Below are positions 15,449-23,760 of a stretch of DNA of 64,000 nucleotides, piece by piece. The stretch lies in contig JAZQFJ010000063.1 of the NCBI GenBank assembly GCA_045539475.1, forward strand, positions 26,280-90,279. Reading direction: 5' to 3'. Position numbers and translations under genes: made by a program. The notes beneath the pieces are model-generated. The model was not told the DNA's origin and did not search any database. It worked only from the letters and a program-made list of their open reading frames with translations. Each line of letters opens with the position of its first letter. Within the stretch, counting starts at the first letter, position 1. This DNA is from SIG480 sp045539475. GTDB taxonomy: Bacteria; Bacillota; Clostridia; Oscillospirales; JAAYXM01.

Positions 15449-16870
15449 ATGCGTCATTCTATAGGAATCCGTCGCAGATGGATGATAAATAATCTTATAT
15501 ATATTGCGCTTATTATTACGATTTGCGTGGGCGTGTTTTCTGTTTCTGCGATGAACTATTATTATGTGAATATTCGCACGGGGCTTATAAACAGCGCGGA
15601 GATGAGTGCTGAATATTTCTCGAGAGATCTTACGCTTAGCATGGATTCGTTTTATCAGAATGCAAAGCGCAATCTTGTAGGTACGCCGTCAATGCGCAAT
15701 GTTGAGCGTCAGATTTTGTTTTCAAACGGCAGAATAGTGATGTCATCGTCCGGGCTTCCGGCGGGGCTTCGTCCGGAAACGCCTGAAATAGCAGATGCAG
15801 TTGCGCTTAACAAAACGTCTGCCTTTGTCGGGCGCGACGCGTATACCGGTGAACGGATAATGAGCGTATCAAGTCCGCTTGTGTCAGGCGATGATAAGGT
15901 TGTCGGCGTTGTGCGGTATGTAACAAGCCTTTCAGTGGTGGACAGGCGCATTCTTCTGCAGACTGTTGCGGCTCTTCTTGTCGGTGCAATTATGATTTTG
16001 CTTGTGTTTGTGTCAAACAAATACTTTTTGCGTTCAATCATATCTCCGCTGCGTGAGGTGACGGATATCTCAAAGAAGATAACCAAGGGAAGCTATGGCG
16101 CGACGATTGACAATAAATATGACGATGAGATTGGAGAGCTTGTTGACTCCATAAATGAAATGAGTGCGGAGATTGCACGCGCGGATAAGATAAAAAACGA
16201 GTTTATTTCGTCTGTCTCCCATGAGCTTCGCACGCCGCTTACCGCGATTATCGGATGGGGCGAGACACTTACGGCAGTGGGGTTCGAAAACAAGGAAGAA
16301 GCCGCGCGCGGGATTGAGATTATACTTAAAGAAACGCGCCGCCTTTCGAAGATGGTTGAGGAGCTTCTTGATTTTGCGCGTATGGAGAGCGGGCGTTTTA
16401 CGCTTTACGTCGATACAGTGAATCTGAAGGCGGAATTTGAAGAAACGCTTTTTATGTACGGTGATACATTCCGAAAGGCGGGCATTGTGACCGATTATAC
16501 CAATGACATTGAGGATGATATCTATATCAACGGTGACCGCGAGAGATTAAAGCAGGTATTTTTTAATATGCTTGATAACGCTATGAAGCATGGCGGTGAG
16601 GGTGGCAGAATAGATATGAGCATCCTGCGCGAGGGGAAAAATGTCTGCATAAAGATACGCGATTACGGCGCGGGAATATCCGAGGATGAGCTTCCGTATG
16701 TCAAGATGAAGTTTTACAAAGGCAAAAGCAAGGCACAGGGCAACGGAATCGGTCTTGCGGTCAGTGATGAGATTGTAAATCTTCATGGCGGACGGCTTGA
16801 TATTGAAAGCCGCGAGGGAGAGGGCACGACAATAACAATAACCCTTCCCGTGAAGGAAACAGAAGAATAA
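15449..16870 (+). CDS. Membrane sensor histidine kinase
   Basis: A 473-residue kinase. The first membrane segment is at residues ~15-35, an extracellular sensor domain at ~36-165, a second membrane segment at ~168-190 and HAMP at ~192-245. HisKA carries FISSVSHELRTPLTAIIGWG (phospho-His in SHELRTP), and the HATPase domain has N box NMLDNAMKHG, G1 DYGAGI and G2 NGIGLAVSDEI. It phosphorylates the regulator encoded just upstream. The adjacent lipoprotein may present or shield the signal; this is inferred from gene order only. Confidence 0.95.
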   Translation: MRHSIGIRRRWMINNLIYIALIITICVGVFSVSAMNYYYVNIRTGLINSAEMSAEYFSRDLTLSMDSFYQNAKRNLVGTPSMRNVERQILFSNGRIVMSSSGLPAGLRPETPEIADAVALNKTSAFVGRDAYTGERIMSVSSPLVSGDDKVVGVVRYVTSLSVVDRRILLQTVAALLVGAIMILLVFVSNKYFLRSIISPLREVTDISKKITKGSYGATIDNKYDDEIGELVDSINEMSAEIARADKIKNEFISSVSHELRTPLTAIIGWGETLTAVGFENKEEAARGIEIILKETRRLSKMVEELLDFARMESGRFTLYVDTVNLKAEFEETLFMYGDTFRKAGIVTDYTNDIEDDIYINGDRERLKQVFFNMLDNAMKHGGEGGRIDMSILREGKNVCIKIRDYGAGISEDELPYVKMKFYKGKSKAQGNGIGLAVSDEIVNLHGGRLDIESREGEGTTITITLPVKETEE

Positions 16871-16894
16871 AAAGAAAAACGAGGAGATTGCAAA

Positions 16895-17830
16895 ATGGGC
16901 AAATGTAAGAAAACCTCGATAGGAGGTCAGGCACTTATCGAGGGGATAATGATGCTCGGGCCGGAAAAGAGCGCAATTGCCGTGCGAAAAAGCGACGGCG
17001 AGATTGAGCTTAAGGTTGAGAGCATTACAAGGCTTGCGGATAAAAACAAATTTTTCCGCCTGCCGTTTATACGCGGAATACTGGGGCTTTTTGACAGCTT
17101 AAAGCGCGGGTTTGCAGCGCTTGAATATTCATCATCCATTGCGATAGATGAGATTGAAGAAGAGCCGACGAAGTTTGAAAAGTGGCTTGAGAAAAAGTTT
17201 GGAAGCCGTGCAGTTGAAAAAGTCGTTATGGGAATAGCAAGTGTGCTTGGTATCGCAATACCGATAGTGCTGTTTATCTTCCTTCCCACGCTTCTTGCTG
17301 GAGTGGTTGATAAGGTAGTGGATAACAGGATTCTGCAGAATCTTTTAGAAGGTTTTTTCAGAATAGCGATATTTCTTCTCTTTATGTTCTCGGTATCGAG
17401 AATGAAGGATATGAAGCGCGTTTTCTCTTACCACGGTGCAGAGCATAAATCAATTTTCTGCTACGAAGCGGGGCAGGAGCTGACGGTCGAGAACGTCAGG
17501 AAGTTCTCTAAAGAGCATCCGCGCTGCGGAACGAGCTTTATGTTCTCGGTCATGATTATAAGCATTCTTGTTTTCTCGGTTGTAAGCTGGTCAAATCCGT
17601 TTATACGTATGGCACTGCGGCTTGTCCTTCTGCCGGTTGTTGTGGGCATAAGCTATGAGGTTAACCGCTGGCTTGGCAGGCATGACAACTGGGTTTCAAA
17701 AATTGTCCGTGCTCCGGGGCTTTGGTTTCAGTCGTTTACGACGTTTGAGCCGGATGACAGCATGATTGAGATTGCAATAGCGGCACTGCGCGAGGTAATT
17801 CCCGACGACGGGGAAAAGGATAATTGGTAA
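16895..17830 (+). CDS. DUF1385 membrane protein (YqhQ family)
   Basis: A 311-residue membrane protein with the family N-terminus SIGGQALIEGIMMLGPEKSA and the conserved core FSYHGAEHKSIFCYEAG and HPRCGTSF. About four membrane segments are visible (~residues 110-135, 150-170, 215-235, 240-255). The biochemical function of the family is not established. In Firmicutes it often precedes prmC and prfA; here prmC follows after 45 bases and recA takes the place of prfA. Confidence 0.9.
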   Translation: MGKCKKTSIGGQALIEGIMMLGPEKSAIAVRKSDGEIELKVESITRLADKNKFFRLPFIRGILGLFDSLKRGFAALEYSSSIAIDEIEEEPTKFEKWLEKKFGSRAVEKVVMGIASVLGIAIPIVLFIFLPTLLAGVVDKVVDNRILQNLLEGFFRIAIFLLFMFSVSRMKDMKRVFSYHGAEHKSIFCYEAGQELTVENVRKFSKEHPRCGTSFMFSVMIISILVFSVVSWSNPFIRMALRLVLLPVVVGISYEVNRWLGRHDNWVSKIVRAPGLWFQSFTTFEPDDSMIEIAIAALREVIPDDGEKDNW

Positions 17831-17875
17831 TCCGAAGGGTTCGAATACCTTAAGGTTTAAAAGGCGGCGTGTATT

Positions 17876-18724
17876 TTGTTTACCACATATAACGATGTTT
17901 ATCTTGATATAAGACGCGCGCTCCGCGCGGAGAATATTTCAATGGCAGAGCTTGAGGCTTTTGAGCTTGTACGCTATGTTACCGGAAAAAGCCGAGAGGA
18001 GTTTGTGAGGGATAAATACCTTCACGCTACGGCACAGACGGTATCTTCGGCAATGCGGCTTTGCGACCGGAGGCTTCGCGGTGAGCCGCTTGCATATATC
18101 CTGGGAGAATGGGATTTTTACGGAATAACGCTGAAGGTTACGCCTGATGTTCTCATTCCGCGCTCTGATACCGAGGCGCTTGTAGACTGCGCTTTGCGCA
18201 GAAGCGAGGGTGAGTTCCGTTTCCTTGACCTTGGCTGCGGAAGCGGATGCGTTGGCATAGCGCTCGGGCTTATGCGAAATTCATCCCGCGGTGTGCTTGC
18301 CGACATCTCAGATGCGGCGCTTGCTGTTGCTAAGGAGAATGTGTATAATGCTCATCTTTCGTCACGGCTTTTGTGCGTAAAAGCTGATATGACGAAAAAA
18401 CCGCCGGAAAATCTCGGTAAGTTTGACGTTATTGTCTCAAACCCCCCGTATATAACGGCGGAGGAAATGCGCAGGCTTGATAAATCAGTTGTCGATTTTG
18501 AACCGTTTGGCGCACTGTACGGCGGTGAGGACGGACTTGATTTTTACCGCGCGATATGCGAAAACTGGTGGGATTCATTAAACGACGGAGGTGTGCTTGC
18601 TTTTGAATGCGGAATAACGCAGAGCACTGCCCTTGAAAAGCTTGTTTCGTCAATCGGCGGAAAAAATGTTCAGACAACTCGTGATACCGCGGGGGTAAAC
18701 CGCGTGGTGTCGTGTATTAAATAA
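17876..18724 (+). CDS. prmC: Peptide chain release factor N5-glutamine methyltransferase
   Basis: A 282-residue SAM-dependent methyltransferase modifying the GGQ glutamine of RF1/RF2. The SAM-binding motif FLDLGCGSGCVGIAL and catalytic NPPY (VSNPPYIT) are intact, and the N-terminal helical domain contains the PLAYILGEWDFYG segment. No ATG or GTG is available at the right position; translation probably starts at TTG 17876, 11 bases after AAGGCGG. The leader contains a 16-base sequence, ACCTTAAGGTTTAAAA, also found upstream of the lipoprotein gene at 13330. Confidence 0.93.
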   Translation: MFTTYNDVYLDIRRALRAENISMAELEAFELVRYVTGKSREEFVRDKYLHATAQTVSSAMRLCDRRLRGEPLAYILGEWDFYGITLKVTPDVLIPRSDTEALVDCALRRSEGEFRFLDLGCGSGCVGIALGLMRNSSRGVLADISDAALAVAKENVYNAHLSSRLLCVKADMTKKPPENLGKFDVIVSNPPYITAEEMRRLDKSVVDFEPFGALYGGEDGLDFYRAICENWWDSLNDGGVLAFECGITQSTALEKLVSSIGGKNVQTTRDTAGVNRVVSCIK

Positions 18725-18753
18725 GTTAAACTAATAAAGGAGTGTTTAAAGAT

Positions 18754-19815
18754 ATGGAAAAGGAAAAAGCATTGGAAACTGCGATAACCCAGATTGAAAA
18801 ACAATTCGGTAAGGGCTCTGTTATGCGCCTGGGTGAGAAGCGCGAAATGAACGTAAGCTGTATCTCCACAGGTTCGCTTACACTTGACCTTGCACTCGGT
18901 GTCGGAGGGCTTCCTCGCGGAAGAATTATTGAGATGTACGGTCCGGAATCTTCCGGTAAAACAACCGTCGCACTTCATGTTGTGGCAGAAGCACAGAAAG
19001 AGGGCGGTACAGCGGCATTTATCGATGTTGAGCACGCGCTTGACCCGGTATATGCCTCGGCTCTCGGTGTTGATATTGACTCTTTGCTCGTTTCACAGCC
19101 GGATACGGGCGAGCAGGCTCTTGAAATTGCGGAGGCACTTGTTCGCTCAAACGCAATTGATGTTATTGTTATCGACTCTGTTGCGGCACTCGTTCCGCGT
19201 GCAGAAATCGAGGGCGAGATGGGGGATGCGTTTGTCGGTCTTCATGCGCGTCTTATGTCTCAGGCGCTCCGCAAGCTTGCCGGCGCTATATCCAAGGGCA
19301 ACTGTGTTGCGATATTTATAAACCAGCTTCGTGAGAAGGTCGGCGTTATGTACGGCAACCCCGAGGTTACAACGGGAGGACGCGCACTTAAGTTCTACTC
19401 AAGCGTTCGTATTGATATCCGCCGTGTGGAAACGCTTAAGAACGGAACGGAGTCTTACGGAAGCCGCACGCGCGCAAAGGTTGTAAAAAATAAGGTTGCA
19501 CCTCCGTTCCGCGAGGGTGAATTTGATATTATCTACGGTCAGGGAATTTCCAAAATTGGTGAGCTTCTTGACCTTGCTGTAAAGCTTGATATTATCCAGA
19601 AGAGCGGGTCATGGTTCAATATGGGTGAGACACGTCTCGGTCAGGGACGTGACAACGCCAAGAAATTCCTTATTGACAATCCGGACGTTGCTGCAGATAT
19701 TGAAGCTCAGGTTCGCGCAAACTACGATAAGCTTGCAGGAACAGCTCCTGCGCGTCCTGCTGTTGTTGCGGCAGGCAAAGGTGTAAAGGTAGATGCGGAC
19801 GACTTTAAGGGTTAA
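18754..19815 (+). CDS. recA: Recombinase A
   Basis: A 353-residue RecA with the Walker A motif GPESSGKTT, the L1/L2 DNA-binding loop regions (IEGEMGDAFVGLHARLMSQALRKL; GNPEVTTGGRALKFYSS) and the usual C-terminal domain. It catalyses homologous recombination and LexA cleavage. The start is ATG 18754, 11 bases after AAAGGAG (18736-18742); the in-frame GTG at 18742 overlaps the ribosome site. No obvious SOS box was seen in the short upstream gap, so expression may come from the operon promoter. Its stop overlaps recX as TAATG. Confidence 0.98.
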   Translation: MEKEKALETAITQIEKQFGKGSVMRLGEKREMNVSCISTGSLTLDLALGVGGLPRGRIIEMYGPESSGKTTVALHVVAEAQKEGGTAAFIDVEHALDPVYASALGVDIDSLLVSQPDTGEQALEIAEALVRSNAIDVIVIDSVAALVPRAEIEGEMGDAFVGLHARLMSQALRKLAGAISKGNCVAIFINQLREKVGVMYGNPEVTTGGRALKFYSSVRIDIRRVETLKNGTESYGSRTRAKVVKNKVAPPFREGEFDIIYGQGISKIGELLDLAVKLDIIQKSGSWFNMGETRLGQGRDNAKKFLIDNPDVAADIEAQVRANYDKLAGTAPARPAVVAAGKGVKVDADDFKG

Positions 19816-20432
19816 TGAAAATTGAAAGCATAAGACAAGGGAAACGCGATAAAGAAAAGCTTGTTATTCGTACCGAATGCGGTTCGTATATCAGTGCGAG
19901 AATTGATGATGCGTACACTTTGCGCGTCGGTGATGAGATAAGCTGTGAGAAGGCGGCAGAGCTTGAGGCGGCTTACAGCGCCGAGGCGGTGAAAAAACGC
20001 GCGGCGAAAATCCTTTCTCACCACAGCATATCAAAAAACGAGCTTTCAAAGAAGCTTCGCGAAAAGGGCTTTTCGGATGAGGACTCGGCGAAAACGGCGG
20101 AGTGGTTTTCCGAGCGCGGAATGATAGACGATGCTGCGTTTGCCCGTCAGGTTGCGGAATATTATAAAGGGCGTGGGTGCGGCGAGCTTCGCATTCGTCA
20201 GGAGTTGTCAAAGCGCGGTATAGAGCGGGAGCTTATTGAAGAAACGCTTTCCGAGCTTGGCTCAAGTGAGGGTGAGCTTTGTGCGCTTATAGAAAAGAAG
20301 CTTCGCGGCAAAGCACCTGATGCCAATGAGAAACGTAAGCTTTATGCGTTTCTTTTGCGGCGCGGATTTAAATACGAAGAGATACGTTCCGCGATGAAGG
20401 AATTGAAGATAGACACGGAGGACATTGAGTAA
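19815..20432 (+). CDS. recX: Regulatory protein RecX
   Basis: A 205-residue, charged, all-helical protein with the three-helix repeats of RecX (ISKNELSKKLREKGFSDEDSAKTAEWF; DDAAFARQVAEYYKGRGCGELRIRQEL). It binds RecA filaments and limits their activity. The start codon overlaps the recA stop (TAATG), so the two are translationally coupled, the standard arrangement. Confidence 0.92.
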   Translation: MKIESIRQGKRDKEKLVIRTECGSYISARIDDAYTLRVGDEISCEKAAELEAAYSAEAVKKRAAKILSHHSISKNELSKKLREKGFSDEDSAKTAEWFSERGMIDDAAFARQVAEYYKGRGCGELRIRQELSKRGIERELIEETLSELGSSEGELCALIEKKLRGKAPDANEKRKLYAFLLRRGFKYEEIRSAMKELKIDTEDIE

Positions 20433-21754
20433 TGGCAAAGATTGGTGTTGTTTCGCTCGGCTGTTCGAAAAATCAGGTCGATTGCGAGCATATGCTCAGC
20501 GTGCTGGATGAGCGCGGATATGAGCTTACGGTAGAGCTGAATGAGGTTGATGCAGTGCTTATCAACACCTGCGGTTTTATCGGCGATGCCCGTGATGAGG
20601 CATATGAATATATAAAAGAGGCGATTACGCTCAAAAATGAAGGAAGCATAAAGAAGATAGTTGTTTCCGGCTGTCTTTCGGAGCTTTTAAAAGACAAACT
20701 GCATAATGAGTTTCCGGAGATTGATGCGCTTGTAGGATGCGGAAGCTTTCTTGAGATAGCGGATGTTTTTGACCGCGTGTTTGAAGGCGAGTATACCGAA
20801 GCGTTCGGCAAGGTAAGCGATGCGCCGCTTGAATGCGGAAGAATAATCACAACACCGCCGTACACCGCATTTATAAAAATTGCGGAGGGGTGCAGCAACT
20901 GTTGCAGTTACTGTGTTATCCCGCGTCTTCGCGGAAAGCTCCGTAGCCGTGATATGGAGGAAATTGTTGCCGAAGCAGAAGCGCTTGCCGAGACCGGTGC
21001 ACGTGAGCTTATCGTTGTTGCGCAGGATACGGGAAGCTACGGCGTTGACCTTTGCGGCAATAGCATGCTTTCCGAGCTTCTTTCCCGTCTGTGCGCCATT
21101 GAAAAGGTTGATTGGGTTCGTGTTCATTACCTCTATGCCGATAAGATTGACGATGAACTTATAGATGTTATCGCAAAAGAGGATAAGATAGTTAAGTACT
21201 TAGACATTCCTATCCAGCATATAAATAACAGAATACTTTCCGCAATGAACAGGCGCGACACCTCGGAGAGCATACGCACGCTTTTTGGGAAGCTTCGTGA
21301 AAGGATTCCGGGACTTGTTCTGCGAACAAGCCTTATTGTAGGCTTTCCGGGTGAAACTGCAGAGGAGTTTGAAGAGCTTTGCGATTTCTTGAAAGAATAT
21401 AAGATTGAGCGTGCCGGTACGTTTGCATACTCCCGTGAGGAAGGAACACTCGCAGCGGAGCTTCCCGATCAGGTTGACGAGGATGAAAAGCTTCGCCGAT
21501 GCGAGCTTGTGGGGGCGTTGCAGGCACGGATTATGGATGAATACAACGAAAAAATGATGGGAAAAACACTTCGTGTGTTGGTTGAGGGCTTTGACCGCTA
21601 CAGCGAATGTTATTTCGGAAGAAGTTTTGCCGACTCGCCGGATATTGACGGAAAGGTCTTTTTCCATGGTAAGAAAGGAATTGCCCCGGGTTCGTTTGTC
21701 GATGTTGTGATAGACGGCGAGCTTGATGGAGATCTTTTGGGCGAGGTGAAATAA
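20432..21754 (+). CDS. rimO: Ribosomal protein S12 methylthiotransferase RimO
   Basis: A 440-residue radical-SAM methylthiotransferase modifying an aspartate of ribosomal protein S12. The N-terminal cluster domain begins VVSLGCSKNQVDCEHML and includes NTCGFIGDA; the radical-SAM CxxxCxxC is GCSNCCSYCVIPRLRGKLRSR, whose sequence context fits RimO rather than MiaB. A C-terminal TRAM domain ends the protein. Overlaps the recX stop as TAATG. Confidence 0.95.
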   Translation: MAKIGVVSLGCSKNQVDCEHMLSVLDERGYELTVELNEVDAVLINTCGFIGDARDEAYEYIKEAITLKNEGSIKKIVVSGCLSELLKDKLHNEFPEIDALVGCGSFLEIADVFDRVFEGEYTEAFGKVSDAPLECGRIITTPPYTAFIKIAEGCSNCCSYCVIPRLRGKLRSRDMEEIVAEAEALAETGARELIVVAQDTGSYGVDLCGNSMLSELLSRLCAIEKVDWVRVHYLYADKIDDELIDVIAKEDKIVKYLDIPIQHINNRILSAMNRRDTSESIRTLFGKLRERIPGLVLRTSLIVGFPGETAEEFEELCDFLKEYKIERAGTFAYSREEGTLAAELPDQVDEDEKLRRCELVGALQARIMDEYNEKMMGKTLRVLVEGFDRYSECYFGRSFADSPDIDGKVFFHGKKGIAPGSFVDVVIDGELDGDLLGEVK

Positions 21755-21766
21755 GGAGGAAAAGTT

Positions 21767-22330
21767 ATGACTACTGCGAATATTATATCAATCATAAGAA
21801 TGTGTCTTATCCCGGTGTTTATTCTGTTTGCATTGCTCGATTTTCCGACAAGCTCGTATATAGCCGTTGCAATATTCATTGTTGCAAGCATGACTGACTG
21901 GGTGGACGGATACATTGCCAGAAAATACAATCAGGTAACAACCTTTGGTAAGTTTCTCGACCCGCTTGCGGATAAGCTGCTCGTCATTGCGGCGGCGCTT
22001 GTTCTCATCGAGCGCGGCGATATGGGCAGTGTTCCGGCATTCATCATTGTCGCGCGTGAGCTTATCGTCACCTCTTTGCGTATAGTTGCAATGGGTGAGG
22101 GAATAGTAATTGCGGCACAAAAATCCGGAAAGGCAAAGACGTTTATTCAGATGGTCGGTACGGTTTTCCTGTTCACACCTCTGCGTCACATTGCCGTTTT
22201 CGGCATCAGCCTTGGAACGGTTGTTGTGTGGCTTATGGCGGCTATAACGGTTATATCGGGAATTGAGTATTTCAAAAGCTTTGGCGGAGTGCTCAATCCG
22301 ACTGAAAATAATAAAGGCGAGGGAAAATAA
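21767..22330 (+). CDS. pgsA: CDP-diacylglycerol-glycerol-3-phosphate 3-phosphatidyltransferase
   Basis: A 187-residue membrane enzyme making phosphatidylglycerophosphate. The CDP-alcohol phosphotransferase motif is complete: DWVDGYIARKYNQVTTFGKFLDPLADK (D-G-x2-A-R-x8-G-x3-D-x3-D), with about five membrane helices. AAGGAGG precedes the ATG, 12 bases after rimO. The rimO-pgsA neighbourhood is common in clostridia. Confidence 0.94.
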   Translation: MTTANIISIIRMCLIPVFILFALLDFPTSSYIAVAIFIVASMTDWVDGYIARKYNQVTTFGKFLDPLADKLLVIAAALVLIERGDMGSVPAFIIVARELIVTSLRIVAMGEGIVIAAQKSGKAKTFIQMVGTVFLFTPLRHIAVFGISLGTVVVWLMAAITVISGIEYFKSFGGVLNPTENNKGEGK

Positions 22331-22333
22331 ATT

Positions 22334-23731
22334 ATGAAGCTTTTTAATTCACTTACAAGAAAAAAAGAAGAATTTACGCCTATGGATCCGCAGAACGTAA
22401 AAATGTATTCCTGCGGACCTACGGTATATAATTACTTTCACATTGGAAACGCGCGCCCGTTTATCGTGTTTGACGTTTTGCGCCGCTATATGGAATATCG
22501 CGGTTACAACGTAAAGTTTGTTCAGAACTTTACTGACATTGACGATAAGGTTATAAACCGCGCAAACGAAGAAGGCGTTACTTATAAGGATATTGCAGAT
22601 AAATACATCGAAGAATACTTTGTGGATGCAAAGGGGCTTGGTATTCATCCGGCGACCATCCATCCTAAGGCAACGGAAAACATTGATGCTATTATCGAGA
22701 TTGTGTCAACGCTTATTGAAAAGGGCTATGCATATGAGTCTGAGGGTGACGTTTATTTCCGCGCACTTAAATTCAAGGACTACGGCAAGCTTTCAAAGCA
22801 GCCGCTTGAGGATCTTGTTGCCGGTGCGAGAATAGGCGTGGGAGAGAAAAAAGAGGATGCGTGTGACTTTGCGTTGTGGAAGGCGGCAAAGCCCGGCGAG
22901 CCGTCGTGGACATCTCCGTGGGGTGAAGGACGCCCGGGCTGGCACATAGAGTGCAGTGCTATGGCAAACCGTTATCTCGGAAAGACGATTGATATTCACA
23001 GCGGCGGTGTTGACCTTACTTTCCCGCATCACGAGAACGAAATTGCGCAGTCGGAAGCTGCAAACGGATGTCAGTTTGCAAACTTCTGGCTCCATAATGC
23101 ATTTCTTAATATTGATAACAAAAAAATGTCGAAATCTCTCGGCAACTTCTTCACTGTGCGCGATGCGGCAGAGGCTTACGGATATGAGGCAATCCGCTTC
23201 TTTATGCTTTCCGCGCACTATCGCAGTCCGATAAATTATTCGCAGGAGTCGCTTATGCAGGCGAAGGCCGCGCTTGAAAGACTTCACAATGCAGTGAACA
23301 ATATGGAATTTCTCAGCAAAAACGGAAGCGGAGAGGAGCTTTCGGATGCGCAGAAGGAAGTTCTCTCGGGATTTGACAAGCACAGAGAGAAGTTTATTGC
23401 TGCAATGGATGACGATATTAACACAGCGGATGCAATCGCCGCAATTTTCGAGCTTGTTCGCGATGTGAACAGCACCGTTGCAGATAACGGAAGCTCTGCT
23501 TTTGCGGCAGAGTGTCTCTCGCGCGTGCGTGAGCTTTGTGATGTTCTCGGGCTTGTAGAAAAGAAAGACGAAGCCTCTCTTGATGCTGAAATTGAGGCAC
23601 TTATAGAAGCACGTCAGGCGGCACGCAAGGAGCGTAACTTTGCGGAAGCGGACAGAATCCGTGACGAGCTTGCCGCACAGGGAATTATTCTTGAGGATAC
23701 TCCGCAGGGTGTAAAATGGCACAGAGCGTAA
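22334..23731 (+). CDS. cysS: Cysteine-tRNA ligase
   Basis: A 465-residue class I synthetase. HIGH-like motif FHIGNARP, KMSKS motif KKMSKSLGN, zinc ligands in YSCGPTVYNY, WHIECSAMA and FPHHENE. The C-terminal anticodon-binding region is present (AARKERNFAEADRIRDEL). It charges tRNA-Cys. Only three bases separate it from pgsA, and no T-box leader is present, so it is expressed with the operon. Confidence 0.97.
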   Translation: MKLFNSLTRKKEEFTPMDPQNVKMYSCGPTVYNYFHIGNARPFIVFDVLRRYMEYRGYNVKFVQNFTDIDDKVINRANEEGVTYKDIADKYIEEYFVDAKGLGIHPATIHPKATENIDAIIEIVSTLIEKGYAYESEGDVYFRALKFKDYGKLSKQPLEDLVAGARIGVGEKKEDACDFALWKAAKPGEPSWTSPWGEGRPGWHIECSAMANRYLGKTIDIHSGGVDLTFPHHENEIAQSEAANGCQFANFWLHNAFLNIDNKKMSKSLGNFFTVRDAAEAYGYEAIRFFMLSAHYRSPINYSQESLMQAKAALERLHNAVNNMEFLSKNGSGEELSDAQKEVLSGFDKHREKFIAAMDDDINTADAIAAIFELVRDVNSTVADNGSSAFAAECLSRVRELCDVLGLVEKKDEASLDAEIEALIEARQAARKERNFAEADRIRDELAAQGIILEDTPQGVKWHRA

Positions 23732-23760
23732 GCTAAGAAAATTCACCGGAGGGAAAGCAT

